Shown here piece by piece: positions 11,364 through 18,994 of a stretch of DNA of 35,669 nt (its first letter is position 1; the number at the start of each line of letters is the position of its first letter). Source of the stretch: Pseudomonadota bacterium (GTDB lineage: Bacteria > Pseudomonadota > Gammaproteobacteria > Xanthomonadales > Xanthomonadaceae); the NCBI GenBank assembly GCA_963205495.1, contig CAUJIN010000036.1, positions 1 through 35,669 of the forward strand. The letters are read 5' to 3'. The notes under the pieces are model-generated. The model was not told the origin of the DNA and searched no databases. It saw only the letters and a program-made list of their open reading frames with translations. The position numbers and the translations under genes were made by a program.

Positions 11364-12151
11364 CCGGCCAGCAGCCGCACCAGATCGTCCGGTACCGCGT
11401 GCGAAGGGTTCATGTGCTGGAACAACCGCAGGCTCTGCACCGCGCCAGGCCGATCGCCGCGGCGCAGGCGCTCGCGCACGCGCTCGAACCAGACGTCAGG
11501 GGCGAGGCTTGCATCCTCGCGCCAGTGCGGCAGGACGTCCGGCGCTTCGAGCTTCATGCGCGAACCGGAAACCTGGAGGGCATCTAGCGCGACGCCTTCC
11601 TGCGCCGTGGCGCTGCGGGCCGGCGGCGCAGGCGCGGGGGGCGCCACCGGTGCCGGCACGGATTTTTGCTGGACTGGCGGCGTTGGAGTCGTCGCGGCAG
11701 CGGGGGCGGGCGGTGCCGGCGGTGGCGCGGACGGCAGTGCCGCAGCGGCCGATTCTTCCCGCAGGGTTTCGGCTTCGGATCGAAACGGCGGCTGCGCCGC
11801 GCGATGCCTGAGGTCGATGTCCACCGCGGTGCGGGTTTCCGCCGATTCGGCCAGCGGCGCGCGGCTGCGCGGCACCGGCACGGAGCTGCCGTAGCCGATG
11901 TCGAAGAGGCCCGCCTGCCAGGCAAGCCCTGCCGCAAGCACGGCCGCGGCCGCGGTTCCGAGAGTGGCACTGAGCCACCACGGGCGCGGGTGGCGGCGCG
12001 CCGGTGCCTGTGCCTGCAGCGCGGCGCGGGCCTGCGCCAGCACGCGCGCGTCGAGCGCGGCCGGTGGTTCGATGGCCGGCAGCCGTGCCAGCGCGTCGGC
12101 CAGGATGCGCTCCTGCGGATCGAGCGGTTCGCGACGCGGATCGACCTTCAT
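11360..12151 (-). CDS. Probable membrane-anchored anti-sigma factor
   Basis: 263 residues, starting at an ATG that overlaps the stop of an ECF sigma gene. The layout is a cytoplasmic N-terminus of about 55 residues, one membrane span (about 58-80, from PWWLSATLGT to LAWQAGLF), a long Ala/Pro-rich periplasmic linker (about 135-195), and a C-terminal helical segment from APDVWFERVRERLRRGDR to VPDDLVRLL. There is no zinc-type HxxxCxxC motif in the N-domain, so it is not a ZAS anti-sigma factor. The anti-sigma call rests on gene order and topology. It could instead be an ECF-linked envelope protein. The linker would let the C-terminal part reach into the periplasm or cell wall as a sensor. Confidence 0.7.
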   Translation of the reverse strand: MKVDPRREPLDPQERILADALARLPAIEPPAALDARVLAQARAALQAQAPARRHPRPWWLSATLGTAAAAVLAAGLAWQAGLFDIGYGSSVPVPRSRAPLAESAETRTAVDIDLRHRAAQPPFRSEAETLREESAAAALPSAPPPAPPAPAAATTPTPPVQQKSVPAPVAPPAPAPPARSATAQEGVALDALQVSGSRMKLEAPDVLPHWREDASLAPDVWFERVRERLRRGDRPGAVQSLRLFQHMNPSHAVPDDLVRLLAG

Positions 12152-12696
12152 GGCGCCAGCCTCGCGCGCAGCTTGTCCATGGCGTAGCGCAGGCGGGATT
12201 TCACGGTCTCGCGCCCGGCGCCGGTGATCTCGCCGATTTCCTCCAGCGACAGCTCCTGCTCCAGCCGCAACTGCAGCACGATGCGCTGCTCGTCGGGAAG
12301 TTCCTCCAGCGCCTGCTGCAGCCGGCGCTGCTCCTGGAAGCGATCGAGCTGCTGCTCGGGCTTTTCCGATTCTTCGCCTTCCAGATGCAGCGGACTGTCG
12401 TCCTCGTCGAGCGACACCTGCGGTCGGGCGCGGCGGTACTGGTCGATGAGGAGGTTCTGGGCGATCTGGTAGAGCCAGGTGGCGAACTTCGCCTCGGGGC
12501 GATAGCGCGTGCGCGCGGCGACCAGGCGGCTCCATACCTCCTGAAAGCATTCCTCGGCAGTCGCGCGCGGGGAAATGCCGCGCACGAGAAAGCGGTACAG
12601 CGGCCCGCGATGGCGCGCGTACAGCGTCTCGAATGCGGCGATGTCACCCGCGGCGTAGGCCAGCATCAGTTCCTCGTCGGTGCGCTCGTGGTTCAT
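12148..12696 (-). CDS. ECF RNA polymerase sigma factor, RpoE-like
   Basis: 182 residues. Region 2 spans about 17-85, with AFETLYARHRGPLYRFL and the -10 recognition helix near FATWLYQIAQNLLIDQYRR. An acidic linker follows (about 92-118, rich in Glu and Asp). Region 4 is about 122-178, with LPDEQRIVLQLRLEQELSLEEIGEI and the helix-turn-helix GAGRETVKSRLRYAMDKL. It is the first gene of the minus-strand operon sigma/anti-sigma/yigZ/ABC exporter. ECF factors of this type normally transcribe their own operon when the anti-sigma factor releases them. The bipartite promoter could not be identified with confidence in the 239-base divergent gap. Confidence 0.9.
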   Translation of the reverse strand: MNHERTDEELMLAYAAGDIAAFETLYARHRGPLYRFLVRGISPRATAEECFQEVWSRLVAARTRYRPEAKFATWLYQIAQNLLIDQYRRARPQVSLDEDDSPLHLEGEESEKPEQQLDRFQEQRRLQQALEELPDEQRIVLQLRLEQELSLEEIGEITGAGRETVKSRLRYAMDKLRARLAP

Positions 12697-12935
12697 GCGC
12701 GGCGGATCGTGGAAAGGCGTTCCGCCGCCTGGAAGCAGGGATTGGGGTGTGGATGGCGGGATTCAACGCGCAAACGCGGCCGATGGGGTGAAACCTGCGT
12801 CTGCGGCGCGCCGGCCGCCTCGCGGTGACCGCGGGGCGCAGAGATCGTCAGGCGGATCGAAGGCATGGGTGCGCGGCGGGTCGGGAGGAGCAGCGCGCAG
12901 GGTATATTGCCGGGCCGCTCCGACAAAGCCCCGCC
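12697..12935. other. Divergent regulatory gap between sigma factor and rhomboid genes
   Basis: 239 bases, the longest non-coding stretch in the window. It must hold the promoter of the ECF operon (leftward) and of the rhomboid gene (rightward). The only clear box is TATATT at 12903-12908, 27 bases before the rhomboid ATG, without a recognisable -35. No inverted repeat or coding frame stands out. Confidence 0.4.
12903..12908 (+). promoter_or_regulatory. Candidate -10 element of the rhomboid gene
   Basis: TATATT matches the sigma-70 -10 consensus at 5 of 6 positions and gives a short leader of about 20 bases. The -35 region is weak, so confidence is limited. Confidence 0.35.
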
Positions 12936-13562
12936 ATGCCCAACGCGCCCGTCACCCTGACCCTGATCGCCATCACCTGCGCGGTTTCGTTCTTCGCCTG
13001 GAAGACGCCGCGACTGATGGAGCGGCTGATCCTGTGGCCGCCGGCGGTGTCGCGCGGGCACGAGTACTGGCGACTGCTGGGCTACGGCTTCATCCACGCC
13101 GACGGCCAGCACCTCTTGTTCAACATGATCACGCTGTATTTCTTCGGCGGCGCGATGGAGCACTACCTGAGCCAGCTCGGCCTGCCCTGGCCGTGGGGCT
13201 TCGTCGGGTTCTACCTGTCGGCCCTGCTGGTTGCGATCCTGCCCAGCTTCCTGCGTCATCGCTCGGATGCGGGCTATCGCAGCCTGGGCGCGTCGGGCGC
13301 GGTGTCGGCAGTGCTGTTCGCCTTCATCCTGATCCAGCCCTGGTCGCTGATCCTCGTGTTCGTGGTGCCGGTGCCGGCGATCGTGTACGCGGTGGCGTAT
13401 GTGGGCTACAGCGTCTGGATGGAGAAGCGCGGACGCGACAACGTCAATCACAGTGCCCATCTGTGGGGCGCGGGCTACGGCGTGCTGTTCACCATCCTTT
13501 TGCAGCCTCGCATCGTGGAGCACTTCTTCGCCGAGCTGCTCAATCCGGGTTGGTTCGGCTGA
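12936..13562 (+). CDS. Rhomboid family intramembrane serine protease
   Basis: 208 residues with about six hydrophobic segments. The catalytic serine S120 lies in RSLGASGAVSAVL (GxSG), and the histidine H175 in NHSAHLWGAGYG. HLLFNM (59-64) supplies the oxyanion-side His and Asn, and the L1-loop WR motif is at EYWRLLGYGFIH. Rhomboids cut transmembrane substrates in the membrane; the target is unknown. The ATG at 12936 is chosen because it puts a hydrophobic segment at residues 5-21; the longer frame upstream is not rhomboid-like. The 3' end overlaps the convergent acetyltransferase gene by 23 bases. Confidence 0.9.
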   Translation: MPNAPVTLTLIAITCAVSFFAWKTPRLMERLILWPPAVSRGHEYWRLLGYGFIHADGQHLLFNMITLYFFGGAMEHYLSQLGLPWPWGFVGFYLSALLVAILPSFLRHRSDAGYRSLGASGAVSAVLFAFILIQPWSLILVFVVPVPAIVYAVAYVGYSVWMEKRGRDNVNHSAHLWGAGYGVLFTILLQPRIVEHFFAELLNPGWFG

Positions 13563-14163
13563 GGTCTTTCGCAGTCGGGGGGCGCAGGGAAAGGCGCACC
13601 CGCACGATGCCGGGATCGTCGGGAACCCGTTCGCGCCGAAAGCCGAGAGACTCGGCCAGCGCCAGCATGGCGTCGTTTTCTTCCAGCACATCGCCGTGGA
13701 TTTCCTCCAGGCGCTTGAGCCTGGCCCAGCGGATGATCTGGCGCATCAGCAGGTGCCCCAGCCCCTTGCCGGCGAGGAATCGGCTGACCAGGATGCCGAA
13801 CTCGCCGCGCCTGCCGCCTTCCTCGATGGCCAGACGCGCCACCGCGCCGACCAGCGCCTGTCCCGGCGGCAGCGGTTCGGCGACCACCAGGGCGAAATGG
13901 GTGCGCGGGTCGATCTGGGTCAGGCGGCGCAGCAGGTCGCCTTTCAGCTCCTTGATCGGGTGCTGGAAGCGCATCCGCACTTCCTCGGGGGAGAGGAGCG
14001 AAAAGGTCTGCCGGATCGGCTCGGCGTCGGCCGGCTCGATCGGACGCAGCCAAAGCGTGCGGCCGTCGTCGAGCACGAGGCGCTGATGCCAGCGCCCGGG
14101 AAGGCGCGTGCGGCGAATGGGATGCGCACGCTGGCGATCGGGCGGTGGCTGGTTCCGGTTCAT
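13540..14163 (-). CDS. GNAT acetyltransferase resembling the Pat C-terminal domain
   Basis: 207 residues. LWLRPIEPADAEPIRQTFSLLSPEEVRMRF, FQHPIKEL and LTQIDPRTHFALV closely recall the acetyltransferase domain at the end of Pat/PatZ protein lysine acetyltransferases, where it follows an acyl-CoA synthetase-like part that is absent here. The acetyl-CoA P-loop is in VSRFLAGKGLGHLLM (126-140), and GELVGAVARL-type strands precede it. Protein acetylation is a reasonable guess; a small-molecule substrate is equally possible. The last 23 bases overlap the convergent rhomboid gene. A dyad motif shared with the lysAC upstream region lies 53-67 bases before its start codon. Confidence 0.85.
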   Translation of the reverse strand: MNRNQPPPDRQRAHPIRRTRLPGRWHQRLVLDDGRTLWLRPIEPADAEPIRQTFSLLSPEEVRMRFQHPIKELKGDLLRRLTQIDPRTHFALVVAEPLPPGQALVGAVARLAIEEGGRRGEFGILVSRFLAGKGLGHLLMRQIIRWARLKRLEEIHGDVLEENDAMLALAESLGFRRERVPDDPGIVRVRLSLRPPTAKDLSRTNPD

Positions 14164-14215
14164 GGCGGAGTTTCAGGCGGATGCCGGAGATGCAAGTGTT
14201 CCCCAATACGCGGTT

Positions 14216-14231
14216 TGCTGCAATGCAACAA
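14216..14231. promoter_or_regulatory. Dyad motif upstream of the GNAT gene, copy 1
   Basis: tgctgcaatgcaacaa is identical at 15 of 16 positions to the reverse complement of 25300-25315, upstream of lysAC. The core is CTGC-N3-GCA, an imperfect dyad. It lies about 55 bases upstream of the GNAT start. On the minus strand TTGTTG and TATTGG, separated by 17 bases, form a weak promoter that this motif overlaps, the arrangement expected for an operator. The CTGC-N3-GCAG pattern resembles the site described for PhaR of Paracoccus, but no regulator can be assigned. Confidence 0.45.
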
Positions 14232-14270
14232 TCGAAGGTTCCCGCAGGGACATTCAGACACCGGCGCGCT

Positions 14271-15119
14271 TCAGGTCGACTCGCGCCGCAGCCAGTCCAG
14301 CCGCCACGGATCGTGCGTCTCGCCCAGCGCGCGGCCCATCTGCGGCAGCGCGCCCAGCAGCGATTCGTCGAGTTTCCACGGCGGGTTGAGCACCAGCATC
14401 CCGCTGCCGTTGAGCCGCAGCGGGCTGTCGTCGGCGTGGCGCATCAGCTCGGCTACCAGCGCGCTGCGCGCCGGCAGGGCGGCGGCGCGCCGGTAGAACG
14501 GCGCCAGCGCGCGGCGCTGCTTGATCGGGTACCACAGCGCGAAAATGCCCTGCGGCCAGCGCGCCAAACCTTCCTTGAGCGCGTCGATCACCTGGTCGAA
14601 TTCGGCCAGCTGGGCCTCGTAGGGCGGGTCGATGAGGACCAGTCCGCGCTTTTCCTTTGGGGGAAGCAGGGCCTTGAGCGCGGCGTATCCGTCACGCTGG
14701 TGGATACCCACGCGCGGGTCGCGCGCGAACAGGCTGCGAAGCTGCTGCGCGGCTTCGGGCTGGAGTTCGCAGCAGGCGAGGCGGTCGTTTTCGCGCAGGG
14801 TATCGGCGGCCAGGAGCGGTGAGCCGGGATAGCGTCGGGCCTCCAGCGCGGGACGTACCGCCCTCAGGTAGCGTGCCAGCGCCGGGGCGAGGAGCGGCTG
14901 TGCGAGGCTCCAGTCGTGCAGGCGACGCACGCCCAGGGCGGCCTCGCCGGTGGCTTGGGCGGCGCTGGAGTCGAGCGCGTAGTCGCCGCGCCCGGCATGG
15001 GTATCGAGCACGAAAAAGGGCGCGGGCTTGCGCGCCAGCGCGTCGATCAGGGTCAGCAGCACAAGATGTTTGAGCACGTCGGCGTGGTTGCCGGCGTGGA
15101 AGGCGTGGTCGTAGTTCAT
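14271..15119 (-). CDS. rlmJ: 23S rRNA (adenine-2030-N6)-methyltransferase RlmJ
   Basis: 282 residues. The start motif MNYDHAFHAGNHADVLKH is diagnostic of RlmJ. The SAM site is VLDTHAGRGDY (38-47), and the catalytic motif DPPYE is at 164-168. GMLVLNPPW near the C-terminus is also typical. The enzyme methylates A2030 of 23S rRNA, using naked rRNA. The frame is open for 96 codons upstream, but similarity begins exactly at the ATG at 15119, which is therefore the start. The gene is divergent from the sulfurtransferase gene with 84 bases between starts, and appears monocistronic. Confidence 0.93.
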   Translation of the reverse strand: MNYDHAFHAGNHADVLKHLVLLTLIDALARKPAPFFVLDTHAGRGDYALDSSAAQATGEAALGVRRLHDWSLAQPLLAPALARYLRAVRPALEARRYPGSPLLAADTLRENDRLACCELQPEAAQQLRSLFARDPRVGIHQRDGYAALKALLPPKEKRGLVLIDPPYEAQLAEFDQVIDALKEGLARWPQGIFALWYPIKQRRALAPFYRRAAALPARSALVAELMRHADDSPLRLNGSGMLVLNPPWKLDESLLGALPQMGRALGETHDPWRLDWLRREST

Positions 15120-15203
15120 GGCGCCATTGTGCGGCATCGGGCACGGCGCGCGGCATCGGTTCGGGGGTAGCATGTCGATCTTTCCCGTCGGATCGAGTTC
15201 CGC

Positions 15204-16055
15204 ATGTCCTGGCAGACCCTCATCGACGCCGCCGCGCTCGACGCCGCGCTTTCCGATCCGCTGGTGGCAGTGATCGACTGCCGCTTCGATCTGTCCGACC
15301 CGGCCGCAGGCGAACGCGCCTGGTTCGAGGGACACATTCCCGGTGCCCACTACGCCCACCTCGACCGCGATCTTTCCGACCTTTCGCGCCCGGGACGCGG
15401 CCGCCATCCGCTACCCGATGCCGATGCCTTCTGCGCGGCCCTGGCGCGCTGGGATGTGACGCCGGAGCACCGCGTGGTGGCCTACGATGCCGGCAGCGGA
15501 ATGTTCGCCGCGCGCCTGTGGTGGATGCTGCGGCTGCTCGGGCACCGTCAGGCCGCGGTGCTGGATGGCGGTCTGGCGGCATGGGTGGCGCACGGCGGCG
15601 CGCTCGAGCGCGGCGCGCGCAAACCGGGCAACGGGCGCTACGCGGCGCGCTTCGACAGCCGTTCCATCGTCACCACGGCGGTGATCGCCGCGCGCCTGGC
15701 CAGCGGCAACGGCGTGCTGCTCGATGCGCGCGCGCCCGAGCGATTCCGCGGCGAGGTCGAACCGCTGGACCCGCGTGCTGGCCACATTCCCGGCGCGGTC
15801 AACAGCCCGTTCCAGAACAACCTCGGGCCGGACGGGAGGTTCCTTTCGGCCGAGCAGCTCGCGGTCCGTTACCGTGCCCAGCTGCGCGGCCAGACGCCGG
15901 GCGACGTGGTGCACATGTGCGGTTCAGGCGTGACCGCCTGCCACAACCTGCTGGCGATGGAGCACGCCGGCCTCGGCGGCTCGCGCGTGTACGCAGGTTC
16001 CTGGAGCGAATGGGTTTCCGTGCCCTCGCGCCCGATCGCCACCGGGCCGGTCTGA
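15204..16055 (+). CDS. sseA: 3-mercaptopyruvate sulfurtransferase (two rhodanese domains)
   Basis: 283 residues with two tandem rhodanese domains. The first (about 10-135) is inactive in the usual way: VAYDAGSGMFAARLWW has no cysteine in the loop. The second (about 155-280) has C239 in the loop CGSGVTA. CGSGVTA is the motif that separates SseA-type mercaptopyruvate sulfurtransferases from thiosulfate rhodaneses (CRKGVTA type). FEGHIPGAHYAHLDRDLS and the RAGHIPGAVNSPF repeat confirm the domain pair. It moves sulfane sulfur to cyanide or thiols in the cytoplasm. No export signal is seen. Confidence 0.9.
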   Translation: MSWQTLIDAAALDAALSDPLVAVIDCRFDLSDPAAGERAWFEGHIPGAHYAHLDRDLSDLSRPGRGRHPLPDADAFCAALARWDVTPEHRVVAYDAGSGMFAARLWWMLRLLGHRQAAVLDGGLAAWVAHGGALERGARKPGNGRYAARFDSRSIVTTAVIAARLASGNGVLLDARAPERFRGEVEPLDPRAGHIPGAVNSPFQNNLGPDGRFLSAEQLAVRYRAQLRGQTPGDVVHMCGSGVTACHNLLAMEHAGLGGSRVYAGSWSEWVSVPSRPIATGPV

Positions 16056-16107
16056 GAATCTGCGGAGTTTTTCCACGAAGCGTGAAAAACCCCCGGGCTC
16101 GTGGCGA

Positions 16108-16893
16108 TCAGCCCTTTCCGAGCCGCGCAAGCACCTGGCGCAGCACGGCCTGGGTTTCCGGCAGCTGCCAGGCCGCGAGGAAGCGCGGCAGGTCCATGCG
16201 CGCCGGATCGTCGATGGATTCGAGCAGGTCGCGGCGCGCGATGCGGCGGGTTTCGCGCTGCGCCGACTGCGGCAGCGCCAGCATGGCCGCGAGCCAGGCC
16301 AGCGCGCGCGGCGTGACCTCGGCCATCGGAGCCAGTTCGTCCACCATGCCGATGGCTTGGGCCTCCTCGGCGGTGGGCATGGCGCCGGCCACCATCAGGC
16401 GTTCGGCGCGGTGCGGGCCGACCAGCCGGCGCAGCGCGAACTGGATCGCGTCGGGCACGAAGAGACCCACGGCGACTTCGTTCAGGCCGATCCGGAACGG
16501 GCCGCGCGCCGCCATCGGGTCGGGTTCGCGCGGGCTCTGCGCCATCACGCGGTAGTCGCAATACAGGCTGATCACCGCGCCGCCAGCCGGGCTGTGGCCG
16601 CCGATTGCGGCCACCGAAAGCAGGGGCGAGGCCGCCAGCGCGCGGCAGACCTGCCCGAAGGCCAGCCAGGTGGCCTCCACTTCGCCGATGCCCTGCGCCA
16701 TCAGGTGCGGAAGATCCAGCCCGGCGGTGAAGATGCCCGGGCTGCCGCTCAGCACCAGCGCGCGCGCACCGGCAGCCGGCGCGTCATCGATGGCCTCGCG
16801 CAGCGCGTGGAGCAGTTCGCGCACCAGCGCGTTGACCGGCGGCCGGAAAAGGCGCAGTTCGAGGATTCCGTCGTGATCGATGCGTTCGAGCAT
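16108..16893 (-). CDS. Enoyl-CoA hydratase/isomerase, delta3-delta2 isomerase-like
   Basis: 261-residue crotonase-fold protein. The oxyanion-hole elements are IFTAGLDL (54-61) and AIGGHSPAGGAVI (96-108). A single acidic residue, E139 in GLNEVAVGL, occupies the position used by mitochondrial-type delta3,delta2-enoyl-CoA isomerase. The second glutamate of true hydratases is not evident, since IGGHSPAGG carries no acidic residue. Isomerisation of unsaturated fatty acyl-CoA for beta-oxidation is the best guess. No fatty-acid degradation genes adjoin it. The start ATG at 16893 gives the standard crotonase length. Confidence 0.82.
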   Translation of the reverse strand: MLERIDHDGILELRLFRPPVNALVRELLHALREAIDDAPAAGARALVLSGSPGIFTAGLDLPHLMAQGIGEVEATWLAFGQVCRALAASPLLSVAAIGGHSPAGGAVISLYCDYRVMAQSPREPDPMAARGPFRIGLNEVAVGLFVPDAIQFALRRLVGPHRAERLMVAGAMPTAEEAQAIGMVDELAPMAEVTPRALAWLAAMLALPQSAQRETRRIARRDLLESIDDPARMDLPRFLAAWQLPETQAVLRQVLARLGKG

Positions 16894-16966
16894 GGCTGTG
16901 CGGGGCAGGGGGAAGGATCGGCAGCCTAGCAGCTTTGGCGTGTTTCCGTACTTCGACGTATGGGCC

Positions 16967-18454
16967 TCAGGGTTTGACCGCCGCCGGCCAGCGGTAGCGC
17001 ACGGTGTAGCGCGCGGTGGCGCTTTTGCTGGCGGCTACCTTCAGGTCGAAGACGATCGACTGCGCGTCGACCTTTTCCCAGGGCTGGGAGGCGTCGAGGA
17101 TTTCCCAGTCCTGCCAGCGGCCGAGCGCCTCGTGCACGCGCACGGTGGCGTCCTGGAGCTTGGCGTTGGAGAGCGTCACCTCGATGGTTTCCACGAGGCT
17201 CAGGCGGTCGTCGGCGAGGCGGAAATCGCTGGCCTTCCGGCGCGCGGTGAGGTCGAAGGCTTCGCCCAGTTCGAGCCGCACTTTCTGCCCGGAGGCGGTA
17301 TGCGCCAGCCGGGCTTCGCCCAGCAGCGACTCGCCGCTCGTGTCGGTCTGGAACACGCGCACCCGGCCGGCCGGCAGCGGCATGCCGAGGCCGAGCCCGG
17401 CGGCATTCTCGAATTCCAGCACCGTTCGCGCCTGCTCGGCCTGCTCGCCGGAAGGGGTGTGCACCTGCGGGTAGCTCGGGCGGTAGCCGCCGCCCGCATG
17501 GCCCACTTCGTAGCGTCGCAGGCAGTCGATTCCTTCGGCCGCGTCGATCAGGGAGGCGCGCTGGACGCTGCCGTTGGGCAGGTCCACCGCGCTTCGCAGG
17601 GGATAGGCGTGGTATTCGCCCGAATCCTGGACTTGCGGAGCGGCTTCGTAGGCGTCGGCCCGCTTTGCCATGGACATCACGGTGCCGGAAACCTGGATTC
17701 GATCGGGCGCGGCCGGCCGCGCCTGATTCGGATTGCCCGCCACCAGGGTGAGCGCGGCGGCAGGGAAATCCAGCCCCGAGCGGTTGACGATCTGCGCCGC
17801 GCCCGAGAGTGCCATCCGGCAGTCCTGCGCCGGGCCGTCGAGCCGCGCGAGGTATTCGGCCTGCCAGGCCAGTCCGCCGGTGGCGTAGTCGAGCTGGAAG
17901 TTTTCCTTGCCGGCGCGCGGGCTGTCGATGGTCCAGCGCAGGGTCGGGCGCGCGGAAAGCCCTTCGGGCGCGCGCTCCAGCTCGAAGCTGTCGTAGTTCG
18001 CCAGCACCCGCACCCGGCCATCGTCCTGCTTCAGGGTGAGGCCGCTTCCGGCGGAAATCAGGACGCCGGTGAATCGTCGCACTTCGCCCCCCGTCGCCTG
18101 TTCCACCGTGACGCGCTGGCCGAGCGACTGGTTCAGGAGCTGGTTCTGGTCGAGCAGGGCGAAATCGTAGCGCTGGCCGGCGATGCGCGGCCCGGTATTG
18201 ACGGGCGCGAGCTGCACCGTGCCCACGTCGATCGCGGTGGGGAGAAGGTCCAGGGAAACCGCGTTTTCGCCTTTCGCAAGCTCGCGCACCAGCGCTTGCT
18301 CCACCAGCGCCAGCCCCGGCATCTGCGCGCCCGGATAGCTTTGCGAAACCGCGTCGAAATCGCCGGAATACAGCGTGATGCGGGTTTGGGAGTGGGCTGG
18401 GTTCATGGCGGCCACCGAAAGCAGGATGGAGGTGGAAAGAAGGGTGAGGCGCAT
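16967..18454 (-). CDS. Exported DUF4139-type protein
   Basis: 495 residues with a signal peptide (MRLTLLSTSILLSVAAMNPA, cleavage near AHS-Q at 22). The mature part is beta-rich. It has an N-terminal domain with TLYSGDFDAVSQ, a central LRWTIDSPRAGKENFQLDYATGGLAWQAEYLARL segment, and a C-terminal part with VTLSNAKLQDATVRVHEALGRWQDWEI and ARYTVRYRW. The YxTGGLxWxAxYxxxL pattern is the hallmark of DUF4139, a family without a known function. The open frame runs far upstream, but the signal peptide, a GGAG site and a TATGAT box fix the ATG at 18454. It is divergent from the copper chaperone gene. Confidence 0.8.
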   Translation of the reverse strand: MRLTLLSTSILLSVAAMNPAHSQTRITLYSGDFDAVSQSYPGAQMPGLALVEQALVRELAKGENAVSLDLLPTAIDVGTVQLAPVNTGPRIAGQRYDFALLDQNQLLNQSLGQRVTVEQATGGEVRRFTGVLISAGSGLTLKQDDGRVRVLANYDSFELERAPEGLSARPTLRWTIDSPRAGKENFQLDYATGGLAWQAEYLARLDGPAQDCRMALSGAAQIVNRSGLDFPAAALTLVAGNPNQARPAAPDRIQVSGTVMSMAKRADAYEAAPQVQDSGEYHAYPLRSAVDLPNGSVQRASLIDAAEGIDCLRRYEVGHAGGGYRPSYPQVHTPSGEQAEQARTVLEFENAAGLGLGMPLPAGRVRVFQTDTSGESLLGEARLAHTASGQKVRLELGEAFDLTARRKASDFRLADDRLSLVETIEVTLSNAKLQDATVRVHEALGRWQDWEILDASQPWEKVDAQSIVFDLKVAASKSATARYTVRYRWPAAVKP

Positions 18455-18479
18455 GGCAAGGCTCCGAAGGGAGGGAGGT

Positions 18480-18485
18480 ATCATA
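18480..18485 (-). promoter_or_regulatory. Candidate -10 element of the DUF4139 gene
   Basis: Read on the minus strand the hexamer is TATGAT, 5 of 6 matches to the -10 consensus, giving a leader of about 20 bases that contains the GGAG site. On the plus strand the overlapping TATCAT sits only 7 bases before the copper chaperone ATG. Only 36 bases separate the two start codons, so any -35 lies within the opposite coding region. Confidence 0.4.
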
Positions 18486-18490
18486 GGCAC

Positions 18491-18940
18491 ATGAACGCAC
18501 TGCTTCGCTGGATGGGGTGGATCGCACTGGCGCTGGCGCCGGTCGTGGTTCAGGCACAGGACTTGCCGGGTTCGGCCGCGCTTTCGCTGCGCGATGGCTG
18601 GATCCGCGCCGCGCCGCCCGATGCACCGGTGCGCGCCGGCTACGGCGTGATCGGGAATGCGGGGAAAAGCGCCGTCGTCATCGACGCGGTGCGCTCGGAA
18701 GCCTTCGGCGCGATCGAGATCCACGAAATGCGCGAGGTGGAAGGCGTGATGCGGATGCGCCGCGTGCCGCGACTGGTGCTGGAGCCGGGGCGCGAGCTTG
18801 CGCTCGAGCCGGGCGGGCTGCATCTGATGCTGTTCCGCCCGGCAGCGCCGCTGGCCGAGGACGCGCGCGTGGAGATCCGCTTTCTTTCGGGGGAAATCGA
18901 AGTGGCGCGCGGTGAGTTCCGCGTGCGTCAGGCGCAATGA
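18491..18940 (+). CDS. Periplasmic copper chaperone, PCu(A)C type
   Basis: 149 residues. The signal peptide ends near AQA (21-23). The copper site has the H-x-M ... M ... H-x-M pattern: H78 and M80 in EIHEM, M87 or M89 in GVMRMR, and H111 and M113 in GLHLML. PCuAC proteins carry Cu(I) in the periplasm, mainly for the CuA site of cytochrome oxidase, often beside a Sco protein; no Sco gene is seen here. GGAGG lies 12 bases before the ATG. It may be co-transcribed with the EEP lipoprotein gene 54 bases downstream. Confidence 0.88.
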   Translation: MNALLRWMGWIALALAPVVVQAQDLPGSAALSLRDGWIRAAPPDAPVRAGYGVIGNAGKSAVVIDAVRSEAFGAIEIHEMREVEGVMRMRRVPRLVLEPGRELALEPGGLHLMLFRPAAPLAEDARVEIRFLSGEIEVARGEFRVRQAQ

Positions 18941-18994
18941 ACGCGCATCCGCCGTGCCAGAATCGCGCGGCATCGCCATGAACCCGGAGGCACC

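Noticed and set aside
16067..16090. Hairpin gttttt-c-cacg-aag-cgtg-aaaaac between convergent genes as a terminator
   Set aside because: The T and A runs are reversed relative to an intrinsic terminator: T lies before the stem and A after it on both strands.
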